The notes below the pieces were generated by a model. It was not told where the DNA came from. It made no database searches and saw only the letters and a program-made list of their open reading frames with translations. Shown here in pieces: positions 17,797 to 26,878 of a DNA stretch of 64,000 nucleotides. How positions within the stretch are numbered: the stretch's first letter is position 1; every line of letters starts with the position of its first letter. Origin of the DNA: Pseudomonas sp. 2FG (lineage in GTDB: Bacteria > Pseudomonadota > Gammaproteobacteria > Pseudomonadales > Pseudomonadaceae); contig NZ_SCMP01000002.1 of NCBI RefSeq assembly GCF_005502935.1, positions 276,893 through 340,892 of the forward strand. Direction: 5' to 3'. The translations under genes and the position numbers were made by a program.

Positions 17797-18324
17797 TCAA
17801 GGGTGAGTGATCGAGACGTCACCGGCTGGCCCTTCTGGCCCACTCAAACGTTTCTGCACCAGGCTGGCCACCAGCCCGCCAAGTACACCCAGCGCCGATG
17901 CCATGGCCAGCTCGACAAAGGTGTCGAGCGTTGGTGGCAGATGCGAGGCGAAGTAACAGACCAACCCCAGGAAAAAGCCCGTCAGGTTGTTGATCACCGG
18001 CAGCAGTCCCAGGGACAGCAGCAAAAAGGTCGCTAGCAGCACGACCAGGGTGATGGTCAAGGCACCCAGATACGGCGTCAGTGCCGCGCTGGCAAAGGCG
18101 GCCGCGATGCCGATGACTAGGCCGATGAGCACGCAGGTCAGATTGATCGCCCCGTCGCGCGCGGTGATGCCGCGGGTGAAGAACGCAATCCAGCCAATGA
18201 ACGTAGCCCAGACCGGCACTTCGATCAGCAGTGCACTGATGGTGGCGGCGAGGCTGGCCACAACTGATAAACCGAGAATCGCCTTGAAAGTATCCAGAGT
18301 CACAGGGTTGCGCATGGCTGCCAT
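17797..18324 (-). CDS. DUF1097 family membrane protein
   Basis: 175 residues with five to six transmembrane helices (for example LSVVASLAATISALLI, LTCVLIGLVIGIAAAF, LTITLVVLLATFLLL), matching DUF1097 (PF06496). The function is unknown. Its ATG overlaps the stop of the RND transporter by one base (TAATG), so the two are translationally coupled and probably act together at the inner membrane. Confidence 0.85.
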   Translation of the reverse strand: MAAMRNPVTLDTFKAILGLSVVASLAATISALLIEVPVWATFIGWIAFFTRGITARDGAINLTCVLIGLVIGIAAAFASAALTPYLGALTITLVVLLATFLLLSLGLLPVINNLTGFFLGLVCYFASHLPPTLDTFVELAMASALGVLGGLVASLVQKRLSGPEGPAGDVSITHP

Positions 18325-20735
18325 TACCTCGTTGCCGGTTGCAGGGAAGGAGCGGTTTCAGGCAATAGCAGCCTGGCCAGTGCAGGGGTCAAAATCAGCG
18401 CGCCGAGCATGTTCCAGATGAACATGAAGGCCAGCAGGATGCCCATGTCGGCCTGGAACTTGATAGGCGACAAGGCCCAGGTCGCCACCGCGATGCCCAG
18501 GGTCACGCCGGTCAGCACCACGACCTTGCCGGTGGACAGCAGCGCCCGGTAGTAGGCATTCGACAGCGAGGCCCCTTGCCGCAGGTTGGCGAGGGTGATG
18601 CTGAGAATGTACAGCGAGTAGTCGACGCCGATGCCCACGCCGAGGGCGATAACCGGCAGGGTCGCGACCTTGAGGCCGATGTCCAGCCCGACCATCAGCG
18701 CCTCGCAGAGGATCGAGGTCAGCATCAGCGGCAGCACGGTGCAGATCACCGCCCGCCAGGAGCGGAAGGTGATGTAGCACAGGGCGATCACGGCCAGGTA
18801 GACCATCAGCAGCATCTGCAGGTTGGCGCGCTTGACCACGATGTTGGTGGCGGCCTCGATACCGGCGTTACCTGCGGCGGACATGAACTGCAGCGTGTCG
18901 CTGTTGTTTGCCGCGGCGAAGCTATCGACCGTAGCGACCACGCGGCTGAGGGTGTCGGCCTTGTGGTCGGAGAGGAACACGTTGACGGTCAGCAGGTCGC
19001 AGTTCTGGTTGAACAGCTCGCGCGGCGCGCGGGTGATGATGGCGTTCAACAGGCCCTGGTTCCGTGGGATCTCGTACCAGGTCATGCTGCCTTCGTTCAT
19101 GCCGGCTGAGGCCTGTTTGCTCAGCGCCGCCAGCGAACTGGTGGAGACCACGCCGGGCAGTTGCTGCAGCTGTGCTTCCAGCGCGTCGACCTTGACCAGG
19201 GTGTCGTAGTTCGCGCAGTAGTACTGCGGGGTCTTGACCATCACCACGTACTTGTCGCTGCTGGAGGAGTAGTTACTCACCATGAAGGCGTTGTCGCGGT
19301 TATAGCGCGAGTCCGCACGGAGTTCCGGCGCGCCGGGGTTGAGGTCGCCCACCTTGACGTTGAGGCTGATGGCGAATCCCAGCGCGCCCAGGATGGCGGC
19401 CAGGATGACCGCGATACGCGCCCATTTGCGCTGCGTGAATTGATCCAAAAACGCCCACAGTGGATGGCGACGGTGCTGCAGATCGTTCAGCGACAGGCGT
19501 TCGGCTTCGGCTTCGCGCTTGGCGGCGTTATTGCTGACACCGGTATACGACAGCAGGATCGGCAGCAGCACCAGGTTGGTCAGGATCAGCACCATCACGC
19601 CCAGGGTCGCGGTGATGGCGAGGTCCTGGATCACCGGAATGTTGATGATCATCAGCACCGCGAAGCCTACCGCATCGGCGACCAAGGCCATCAGGCCGGT
19701 GAGGAACAGGCGGCGGAAGGTGAAGCGCGCGGCCACCAGCTTGTCCGCGCCGCGGCCGATGTCCTGCATGATGCCGTTCATTTTCTGCGCGCCATGGCTC
19801 AGGCCGATGGCAAACACCAGGAAGGGCACGAGGATGGAGTAGGGCCCCAGGTCGTAGCCGAGGGCTGGCAGCAGGCCGAGCAGCCAGATCACCGCGATCA
19901 ACGAACAGGCCAGAACCAGCAGGGTGCTGCGCACGCAGCGCGTGTACCACAGCAGGACCAAACCGCAGATCACCAGGGTGAAAGCGAAGAACAGCTGCAT
20001 CAGTTGCAGCCCGTCGATCAGGTCGCCCACCACCTTGGCGAAGCCGGTGATGTGTATCTTGATCTTGTCGGTTTCGTACTTCTGGCGGATCTGTTCGAGC
20101 TGGTTCGACAGCACGTGGTAGTCGAGTTGTGTGGCGCCCTGGGCGCTGCTGTCCTGCAGCGGCAGCAGGATCACGCTCGAGCGCATGTTGGCCGCCACCA
20201 GGCGACCCACCTCACCGGAGCGCTCGATATTCTGCCGGACCTGGTCGATGCTGGCCGGTGAGCCGTCGTAGTCGTCCGGAATCACCGGGCCGCCGTCGAA
20301 ACCGTCCTCGGTGACCCCGATCCAGCGGGTGGCAGGCGTCCACAATGACTTCATGTAGGGGCGGTCTACGCCGTTGAGCAGAAACAGCTCGTCGCTGATC
20401 TTCTTGACCGTATCCAGGTAGTCGGCGTCGTAGATGGTGCCCTCGGTGGCGCGCACCGCCAGACGCAGGGTATTGCCGCCTTCGCCAAGTTGGCCGCGGT
20501 ACTTGAAGTAGTTCTCGATGAAGGGGTGGCCGATCGGAATCATCTTCTCGAAGGCGGCGTTCAGGCGCAGGCCCGTAGCCTGCATGCCGAGCACCAGACT
20601 GGCGATCAGGCATAGGGCAACCACGAGGCCGCGGTGATTGAACAACAGGCGCTCAACCAGGCCACCGGAATTTCTGTCGAAAGGCAGCAGGGCGCTTTCG
20701 CTCTCAGGCTGATGGTGCGTCACTTTACTGTTCAC
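18324..20735 (-). CDS. RND/MMPL-family transporter
   Basis: 803 residues from a GTG at 20735. Two repeats, each a large periplasmic loop followed by a block of five to six transmembrane helices, with 12 helices in all (for example FFAFTLVICGLVLLWY, FAISLNVKVGD, LMLTSILCEALMVGLD). It is of the HAE3/MMPL type that works without the usual adaptor and TolC, moving hydrophobic molecules or lipids across the inner membrane. The longer frame from 20795 has no better start; the GTG overlaps the previous gene by 11 bases. It forms one operon with DUF1302, DUF1329, YCF48-like and DUF1097 genes; whether it exports or imports the compound is unknown. Confidence 0.88.
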   Translation of the reverse strand: MNSKVTHHQPESESALLPFDRNSGGLVERLLFNHRGLVVALCLIASLVLGMQATGLRLNAAFEKMIPIGHPFIENYFKYRGQLGEGGNTLRLAVRATEGTIYDADYLDTVKKISDELFLLNGVDRPYMKSLWTPATRWIGVTEDGFDGGPVIPDDYDGSPASIDQVRQNIERSGEVGRLVAANMRSSVILLPLQDSSAQGATQLDYHVLSNQLEQIRQKYETDKIKIHITGFAKVVGDLIDGLQLMQLFFAFTLVICGLVLLWYTRCVRSTLLVLACSLIAVIWLLGLLPALGYDLGPYSILVPFLVFAIGLSHGAQKMNGIMQDIGRGADKLVAARFTFRRLFLTGLMALVADAVGFAVLMIINIPVIQDLAITATLGVMVLILTNLVLLPILLSYTGVSNNAAKREAEAERLSLNDLQHRRHPLWAFLDQFTQRKWARIAVILAAILGALGFAISLNVKVGDLNPGAPELRADSRYNRDNAFMVSNYSSSSDKYVVMVKTPQYYCANYDTLVKVDALEAQLQQLPGVVSTSSLAALSKQASAGMNEGSMTWYEIPRNQGLLNAIITRAPRELFNQNCDLLTVNVFLSDHKADTLSRVVATVDSFAAANNSDTLQFMSAAGNAGIEAATNIVVKRANLQMLLMVYLAVIALCYITFRSWRAVICTVLPLMLTSILCEALMVGLDIGLKVATLPVIALGVGIGVDYSLYILSITLANLRQGASLSNAYYRALLSTGKVVVLTGVTLGIAVATWALSPIKFQADMGILLAFMFIWNMLGALILTPALARLLLPETAPSLQPATR

Positions 20736-21861
20736 TGCCTGGACTCCGTTGTGCTGTTGTCTCGGGTAGGCGGGCAAGGCCGTGGCTGCTGGCAAGAATC
20801 ACCTGTCCATCGGCGCTGCTGGCCAGCCCGGTCAGGTAGGTTGGTTCTGCGAGGGTGGAGGCAACGAAGCTTTGGCCGTGATCACGGCTGAGCAGGGTCC
20901 TGCCGGACTCGTCGACCAGCATCAAGCTGCCATCCGCCAAGCGGGCGCCGGCGGTCAGGGTGACGGGCAGGCTATTGGCCACAGTACGCCAGCTGTCGCC
21001 GTGGTCTTCGGACAGGTAGGTTTTGCCGCGCAGGCCGAACGCCAGGAGGCCGCGAGCGTTCGTCGCTAGCAGCCCGAACAGGGTGCCGTTGGCCGGCGAG
21101 TCGAGTGCGGCGAAGTGCTGACCGTTGTCGAGCGAGCGCAGCAGCAAACCCTGCTCGCCGGCGATGAACAGCCCGCCGGCTGCTTCGTGGATGTCGTACA
21201 GGTGCAGGGCGGAGGGGTTGTCGATTCGCTCGCGGATCGATTGCCAGCTCGCGCCGCCATCTTCGGTGGCGAATGCCAGCCCGTAGGCGCCGAGGATCAA
21301 GCCACGCTGGTCGTCGAAGAAGTGCACGGCCAGGAAGGGTTTGTCCGGGCCCTCCTGCAGCATCTGTTGTGCGGCGTCGACTTGCAGTTGGCTCTGCTCG
21401 CTTGGCTGGGCGCGGTGCGCCTGCTGTGCCGCCTCAAGTTCCAGGCGTGCGGCCTGCTCGCCATCCAGTTGTTTGCTCCAGCTCAGTCCGCCGTCTTGCG
21501 AATGCAGCACCACGCCGGCGTGGCCGACGGCCCAACCCCGCGAGGCGCTCGGGAAAACCACGCGGGTCAGGGTCACGCTCACTGGGGAGGACACCTGCCG
21601 CCACGACCGGCCATCATCGTCGGAGAGCAGAATGAAGCCGCGTTCGCCCACGGCCACCAGCCGCTGGCCAGCCAACGTCACATCGAGCATCAAGGATTGG
21701 GTGGCCAATGCGCTGGGCAGGGCCGGCTGCTCGAACAGCTTGATAGCCGCTTCGGCGCCGCTTGCGACTTGGCTGACCGCGCATGCACTCAGTGCGAATG
21801 CGAGCAGAGTCGCCAGCCTGGAGTTGCGCCACCGTGGAGTTCTACTTACTCGTACTTGCAT
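20725..21861 (-). CDS. YCF48/BNR-repeat periplasmic protein
   Basis: 378 residues. A basic N-terminus, then a hydrophobic run and SACAVSQ that suggests a lipoprotein or ordinary signal peptide. The rest is a beta-propeller of BNR/Asp-box repeats: LLSDDDGRSWRQV, LHSQDGGLSWSKQ, FATEDGGASWQSI, YLSEDHGDSWRTV and LLSRDHGQSFVAS. Relatives of the photosystem II assembly factor YCF48 often occur beside RND pumps and DUF1302/DUF1329 genes in bacteria that degrade sterols or aromatics. It probably forms a periplasmic accessory to the pump. Confidence 0.85.
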   Translation of the reverse strand: MQVRVSRTPRWRNSRLATLLAFALSACAVSQVASGAEAAIKLFEQPALPSALATQSLMLDVTLAGQRLVAVGERGFILLSDDDGRSWRQVSSPVSVTLTRVVFPSASRGWAVGHAGVVLHSQDGGLSWSKQLDGEQAARLELEAAQQAHRAQPSEQSQLQVDAAQQMLQEGPDKPFLAVHFFDDQRGLILGAYGLAFATEDGGASWQSIRERIDNPSALHLYDIHEAAGGLFIAGEQGLLLRSLDNGQHFAALDSPANGTLFGLLATNARGLLAFGLRGKTYLSEDHGDSWRTVANSLPVTLTAGARLADGSLMLVDESGRTLLSRDHGQSFVASTLAEPTYLTGLASSADGQVILASSHGLARLPETTAQRSPGSEQ

Positions 21862-21934
21862 GACTGTCTATACCTCGAAGATCGAAAGGAGAGAGGCGCG
21901 GGGCGAGCGCGCCTTTCCTTCTGCGTGGTGACGC

Positions 21935-23287
21935 TTAGCGGACCGAGCCGGAGGCCACCGCGTTACCGGTGAAGAAGTTTTCCGATTTGCGAGGGACGAT
22001 CTTGTAGCTCTCGCCGTTGAGCCCCTGTACGACGCTGTAGGTGTTGGCCTGCAGGTTGTAGATGACCACAGGTTTTACTACGACGGCGGGAATCGATGGC
22101 ACCACGAACGGCAGGACCTGTGTCGCGCGCCAGAGCTTGCCCTCGGCGTCGTACCCATCCGCCAGGGCAATGGTCCAGCTGTCCTCGTCGATGTAGAAGC
22201 GGCGTTTGGGCACCGCATGGCGTTTGCCCGGCGCGACGCTGGCCTCGACCTCCCAGACCCGGTGCAATTCCCAGCGCATCTTGTCGGCGTTGAGGACGTC
22301 TTTAGTGAAGGCGTCGTCGCGCTTCTCGGCGTGGAACTTGTTGAGATTGTAGGGGATGTACATTTCCTTCTTGCCCACCAGCTTCCACTGGTAGCGGTCG
22401 GGATGGCCGATGAAGCCATGTACTTCATCGAAGTAGTTGGCCCCGGAAGCGACGAAGTCCGGCGTGTCGTAGCCGACTGTCGGTGCGCGCCTTACCCGGC
22501 GCTGGCCGACCAGGTACTGCCAGGCTTCGCGCGGGTTCTGCGGATCGATGCCGTCATGGGTGACCAGGGATTCGCCGGCCTTGAACGGCGGTTCGCTGGT
22601 CAAAAAGCGCAGTTTCACGTACTGCCCGGACCATTTGTCGAGGCTGCCATCCTGGTAGTAGTAGGGGTACTGCCAGTTCTCCACGCCGCGGCTGGCCAGG
22701 GTGCGCGAGCCGTCCGAGTTGCCGATCATGTTGAGGTAGCCCATCTCGATCGACTCGGCTTCGACGCGCAGCAGGAAGTTCCAGATCACTTCGCTGCCGT
22801 CCTTCGGAATCGGGAACGGGATACCGCCGTAGCAGCCCTCGACGGACAGACCGCCCTGGGTCAACTGGCATCTTGTGGCGTTGGCGAAGGTATTGTCGTA
22901 AACCTTCTGCGGCGCCGCGGCGGTACGATGGGTCGGGTAGATATCCAGGTGGAAGCTGTCGGGGTATTTGTCCAGCAGCGCCTTGGTTCCTTCGTTCAAC
23001 TTGTCGGCGTATTGTGCGGCGTTCTTGGCGGTGATCTGCAGTACCGGCTTCTCGCCGGGGAAGGGGTCGGCCGGCACATCGCCGAACGTGGCGCCTGCCA
23101 CCTCGCCGGTCAGTCCGCCGGTCCAGGCAGGGATGCTACCGTCGCTATTACCAGCCTGTTCCGCACCCAGGGGCGTCAAGGTGCCTTTCAGGGCGTTGGC
23201 TTCACCGGCGGAAACAGCGGCGTGGGCCTGACCGATCGCCAGGCCGATGGCGAGCGTCGCCGAAACTACGAATGCATGCTTGTTCAT
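21935..23287 (-). CDS. DUF1329 periplasmic protein (LolA/LolB-like fold)
   Basis: 450 residues. Signal peptide MNKHAFVVSATLAIGLAIGQAHA, then DUF1329 marks: GTLTPLGAEQAGNSDGSIPAW near the N-terminus and RRFYIDEDSWTIALADGYD in the second half. The family folds like the lipoprotein carriers LolA/LolB and is thought to carry a hydrophobic ligand across the periplasm. The ATG at 23287 begins the signal peptide; the frame also has TTG codons upstream. It is 26 bases downstream of the DUF1302 gene, its usual partner. Confidence 0.9.
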   Translation of the reverse strand: MNKHAFVVSATLAIGLAIGQAHAAVSAGEANALKGTLTPLGAEQAGNSDGSIPAWTGGLTGEVAGATFGDVPADPFPGEKPVLQITAKNAAQYADKLNEGTKALLDKYPDSFHLDIYPTHRTAAAPQKVYDNTFANATRCQLTQGGLSVEGCYGGIPFPIPKDGSEVIWNFLLRVEAESIEMGYLNMIGNSDGSRTLASRGVENWQYPYYYQDGSLDKWSGQYVKLRFLTSEPPFKAGESLVTHDGIDPQNPREAWQYLVGQRRVRRAPTVGYDTPDFVASGANYFDEVHGFIGHPDRYQWKLVGKKEMYIPYNLNKFHAEKRDDAFTKDVLNADKMRWELHRVWEVEASVAPGKRHAVPKRRFYIDEDSWTIALADGYDAEGKLWRATQVLPFVVPSIPAVVVKPVVIYNLQANTYSVVQGLNGESYKIVPRKSENFFTGNAVASGSVR

Positions 23288-23313
23288 TATTGTTTTCCTC
23301 AACAAGGCTGGAA

Positions 23314-24957
23314 CTAGAAGGTGCGTTGGATCGAGAAGGCGATGAAATCCCTATCCTTGAGGGTCTGCTTGTAGGTGTACGCGTTATGGGAGTCGACGAT
23401 TGGGGCGCCATCGCCAAAGAAGTTCGTGTAGCTGAGCGAGGCGTACCAAGCCTTCTGGTAGTCGGCCTTGAGACCGATGGTGAAGTCGCCACCATGCTCG
23501 GGGCTGAACGCCAGTGGGGTCACCGACGAGCGACCGTGAGGGGTGTAGCCGACGTTAATGGGCACCTGCAGGTCGACTCCGGGCATTACCTGGAAGTACT
23601 GCGGTTCGAAGGTAAAGCGCAGGGAGTAGGCGTCGCGGGTAGCGTTGGGGTCGAGGTGATCACCGTTTTCCTTGACGCTCAGGCGACGGTTGAACGCCAG
23701 TTCGCCCACTAAAGCCGCGGCATCCCACAGGCTGGAACCGCCATAGAGGTTGACCATCGACACCTGGGCATGCAGCGAGTTGCCGATCGGGTAGGCCGGA
23801 TTCGAGTTGTTGTCGGCATCCATGCCGGTCAGTACCACCCCTCCGGTTGCCGCCAACGGGGTATCGACACGCATCGATACTTCGCCGGCGACGTTGGCCT
23901 CACCCATGACGGTGCTGAAGCTGGCGCCATAGACCTTGATGTCCTCGGCATAGACATTCACGTAGCTGTCGTCGGCACCGGGAATCAGTGCTGCCGGGCG
24001 GAAGTAGAAGATCGGGGTTTTGTCATGGTATTTGGCGGCATACAGGCCGAATTCCCAGTCCTCGATGCTGAACTTGACCTGGGCACCGAATTGCCCGGAG
24101 TCCTTGGCATCGATGTCCTCGCCATGGATCAGCCGGCCGGTCGGGAAGAACACGCTCTCCGCGCCGTCGCCGACGAAGTCGCCGTTGCTGAAATAGCTGC
24201 CTGCGGCCGGGAGGCGGCTCTTGTTCCACTCGAACTGGTAGTAGGCCCCCACACTGACGGTGTCGCTCAGTTGCCAGTTGCCCGAGACCTGCTCGGTCGG
24301 CATGAGGATTTCCTTGAACTGCGAGCCGGGCACCGACTGCAACTTGACCAGGTCCACGGTCGACTGAGCGTTGGCGATGCCGTTGGCACCGAAGAACAGG
24401 CTTTCGCCATAGATCTGATTGAACTGCCCCAGCCGACCGGTCAGACGAGTCGAGCCGATATCGGTGGCGCCATAGACGAAGGCATCGAGCAGTTCGCCCT
24501 TGCGCCCGTGCAGCTTCTCGGTGTCCTCGGTGAACTGGTCGTGCGGCACGCTGAGCTGGTTGGCGGTGGCCGGCGAGTCGTTGTCGTTGTCCTCGTTGTA
24601 CACCGTGTCGTACCAGGCCGCGCCACTGATACGGGCGCCGACCTCCTGGTACTTGATGTCCAGTTCGGAGAGCAGATCCAGGCGATTGGAAATCAGGCCG
24701 CTGCTGAAGTTGCGGTCACCATCGTCACCGTTAAGCGTACCCGGATCACCAGCGATGTTGTCCTCGCGGCCTTTGACGCGAAAGGAGTTGCTGTACTTGA
24801 GGGTGTTGTCCCAGCTCGCCGTGAGGTCGGGGACGCCCGTGTCGAGCTGAAATGCATAGGCATTGAGCGAAGTACACAGGGCCACAGCCGCGCCAATGGC
24901 GCTGAGCCTGTACGGAGGAGTTTCCAGGCGTGCCCGGAGTTTTTGCTGCGTTTTCAT
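23314..24957 (-). CDS. DUF1302 family outer-membrane protein
   Basis: 547 residues, full family length. A long basic N-terminus leads to a signal segment (SAIGAAVALCTSLNAYAF); the mature protein has alternating aromatic and polar strands and ends in FSIQRTF, with the terminal Phe of an outer-membrane beta-signal. DUF1302 phrases include LDAFVYGATDIGSTRLTGRLGQFNQIYGES and DAKDSGQFGAQVKFSI. First gene of the transport operon. It is likely a channel or receptor for the hydrophobic growth substrate. A second, partial member is at 1-1035. Confidence 0.92.
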   Translation of the reverse strand: MKTQQKLRARLETPPYRLSAIGAAVALCTSLNAYAFQLDTGVPDLTASWDNTLKYSNSFRVKGREDNIAGDPGTLNGDDGDRNFSSGLISNRLDLLSELDIKYQEVGARISGAAWYDTVYNEDNDNDSPATANQLSVPHDQFTEDTEKLHGRKGELLDAFVYGATDIGSTRLTGRLGQFNQIYGESLFFGANGIANAQSTVDLVKLQSVPGSQFKEILMPTEQVSGNWQLSDTVSVGAYYQFEWNKSRLPAAGSYFSNGDFVGDGAESVFFPTGRLIHGEDIDAKDSGQFGAQVKFSIEDWEFGLYAAKYHDKTPIFYFRPAALIPGADDSYVNVYAEDIKVYGASFSTVMGEANVAGEVSMRVDTPLAATGGVVLTGMDADNNSNPAYPIGNSLHAQVSMVNLYGGSSLWDAAALVGELAFNRRLSVKENGDHLDPNATRDAYSLRFTFEPQYFQVMPGVDLQVPINVGYTPHGRSSVTPLAFSPEHGGDFTIGLKADYQKAWYASLSYTNFFGDGAPIVDSHNAYTYKQTLKDRDFIAFSIQRTF

Positions 24958-25079
24958 GGAAACCTCTTCTGTTTTTTGTTGTTGTTACAGCTGGTCTACA
25001 TCGTGCCGGAGCACGGAAGATCGGGTGTGCGAGTGCCTGGATCCCTCTTTGTGCGTTCAGATGGAGAGTGGTGTGGGGG

Positions 25080-25496
25080 TCAGCGACCTTCGCATCGGTA
25101 GAGAAACGCCAGACCGGCCTCGGCGATTTGCTCGTCGAACTCCCCTTTCACGCCGCTGACGGCGATACCGCCTACGGTCTGGCCTTCGAACAGGGCCGGC
25201 AGTCCACCCACCATTGGAATGACCCCTGCCAACGAGGCGACGCCAGTGCGCCCGGCTGCCAGCATGTCTTCGAAGAAACGGGTGGGCCGGCGCGTGATGG
25301 CCGAGCAGCGAGCCTTGTCGATGGCGATTTGCGCCGAGGATTTAGAGGCGCCGGCCAACCGGCGGAAAGCCAGCAAATGCCCCCCGTCATCGACCACCGC
25401 GATGGAAACCGCCCAGCCGTTGCGTAGCGCTTCCTCCTCCGCCGCGGCCAGCATGCCGTCCACTTCGCTCAATTCGAGTTCTGCTTTCACACGCAT
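25080..25496 (-). CDS. GlcG/HbpS-like protein
   Basis: 138 residues, GlcG/HbpS fold (PF03928): VSIAVVDDGGHLLAFRRLAGA, IAIDKARCSAIT, then GGLPALFEGQTVGGIAVSGV. It has no signal peptide, so it is cytoplasmic. Members bind heme, cobalamin or small acids, or cleave bonds in some catabolic routes; many catabolic operons carry one without a known job. Its promoter carries TGCA array C, so it belongs to the same regulon as module A and the vanA-like gene. It lies 122 bases upstream of the DUF1302 gene on the same strand and could share a transcript with it. Confidence 0.88.
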   Translation of the reverse strand: MRVKAELELSEVDGMLAAAEEEALRNGWAVSIAVVDDGGHLLAFRRLAGASKSSAQIAIDKARCSAITRRPTRFFEDMLAAGRTGVASLAGVIPMVGGLPALFEGQTVGGIAVSGVKGEFDEQIAEAGLAFLYRCEGR

Positions 25497-25854
25497 GGCA
25501 GTGATCCTCTGATGCAGGTGGCAACGTGGTTCGTACGACTTTTAGGTTTATGCACCATTTTGCTATTGTGCCTTTTAATCTATTTTGTGCACAAAAACTA
25601 TTCCCGCTTCCTCTCGAAGTCAAGCGAAAAAACAACTCTGTGGAGACAAGGGCCACTGAGGTGGCGTTGGCCAATCAGCCGGTGCAGTTCGCAGCACGAC
25701 AGATCCCGTGGGATGCCGTCGCGGTATCCCCTGACCCGTGGGAAAGGGCTGGCTTGAGCGCTCCGATCGGGCCGCCTTGCGCAAAGGGAAAGCAGCCGTC
25801 CGGCGTACCCGCCGACATCGATGTTGCGTGAGCAGCTGCTGCAGAGCGGGCCGG
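25497..25854. other. Promoter region and remnant DNA between hbpS-like gene and pntAA fragment
   Basis: 358 bases. The left part is the hbpS-like promoter with array C. A plus-strand frame at 25526-25831 starts near the array but has no ribosome site and no family likeness; it may be a shadow or the remains of a gene once read divergently. Confidence 0.4.
25548..25597. promoter_or_regulatory. Three-site TGCA operator array C
   Basis: Cores at 25551 (TTTATGCACC), 25569 (TTGTGCC) and 25588, spaced 18 and 19 bp. The last is the perfect 14-bp palindrome TTTTGTGCACAAAA at 25583-25596, the best copy in the window. It lies 50-100 bases upstream of the HbpS-like gene. Confidence 0.7.
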
Positions 25855-26283
25855 CTACGCGACCGCTTTGTAGCCGGCGATGTTGGCCTGCGACGACAGC
25901 ACGTCGAGGCTCTGCGCACGGGAGGTGCGCGGCGCGGCCTCCAGGGCGAAGGCGATGATGCCGCGCTCGGCCAGGCGTGCGATGGTCTCGTTGCTGAACG
26001 GGTTGAGCATGCCGACCAGCACCGCGCCGATCTTCATGCGGGTCAGTTCGGCATCGCTCGGGGCCAGCACCTTCAGCACCAGATCGGCGCCGAAGGCCGC
26101 GGCATCGTTGCCGATGACTGCGCCGACGGCGGCATAGGCGCTGTCCGGAATGCTGGCGCTGACGCCGGCTCCACTTTGCACGGTGACCTGGTGGCCTTGG
26201 CTCACCAGCTTCTTGATAGTCTCGGGCGTCGCGGCACCCCGGGTTTCGCCCGTGACCGTCTCAAGTGGAATGCCAATGATCAC
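25855..26283 (-). pseudogene. pntAA: Truncated NAD(P) transhydrogenase subunit alpha (pntAA N-terminal fragment)
   Basis: 142 residues that match the first 40 percent of transhydrogenase subunit alpha part 1 (about 370 residues): PLETVTGETRGAATPETIKKL, LVLKVLAPSDAELTRMKIGAVL and SRAQSLDVLSSQANIAGYKAV. The homology stops abruptly at NIAGYKAV and a stop follows one codon later, so the NAD-binding core is lost; no pntAB or pntB follows. The start is good, so a short product could still be made, but it cannot be a working transhydrogenase. Confidence 0.88.
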
Positions 26284-26313
26284 CGCAGCGCCCTCGCCGT
26301 CATCCCGAGCCCC

Positions 26314-26727
26314 TTAGCGTGAATTGGCATGACGCGCATCCAGGCTCAGCGGCCCCGCGCCGAGCGCGGCGACGACCAGCATGCCGCCGACGATGGAGAG
26401 GTTCTTCATGAACTTGATCTGCGCCATGTACACCTGATCGGCGGGTAGCGCCCAGTAGTTGTGGAACAGGACGTTCGTCAGCACGGTGAACAGCGCCAAG
26501 CCGAGTGCCGCCCAGCGCGCCTGCCAGCCCACGGCAAGGGCCAAGGCGGCGAGGACTTCGAAGGCGCCGGACAGCACGGCCAAAGCGGTCGCCGCCGGTA
26601 ACCCGACGTTCGCGATATAGCCAGCGGTGCCGGCGATGTCCGTCAGCTTGTCGATCCCTGCCAGGAGGAATAGCAGTGCCAGCAGAATGCGACCGGTCAG
26701 CATCAGTGGTGATTTAAAGGCGTCCAT
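26314..26727 (-). CDS. DoxX family membrane protein
   Basis: 137 residues with four transmembrane helices (LTGRILLALLFLLAGIDKL, LAVLSGAFEVLAALALAV, AALGLALFTVLTNVLFHNY, LSIVGGMLVVAALGAG), as in DoxX (PF07681). It acts in the inner membrane; relatives are linked to quinone reactions or redox homeostasis. The ATG at 26727 follows CGGAG; the longer frame from 26904 has no supporting similarity. It lies between the pntAA fragment and the RraA-family gene, on the same strand. Confidence 0.85.
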   Translation of the reverse strand: MDAFKSPLMLTGRILLALLFLLAGIDKLTDIAGTAGYIANVGLPAATALAVLSGAFEVLAALALAVGWQARWAALGLALFTVLTNVLFHNYWALPADQVYMAQIKFMKNLSIVGGMLVVAALGAGPLSLDARHANSR

Positions 26728-26878
26728 CGATGCATCTCCGAGAGGTTGAGAAAATCTGAACAAGCGCGGCCCCATGAAACCGGGAATCGATGGATAGACG
26801 TGAGCGTTGGGCAGCGGACCATCACCGATGACCACGGACTTGCTGTCCTGGACGCCGCTGACCACCCGCCTCGGCCCC

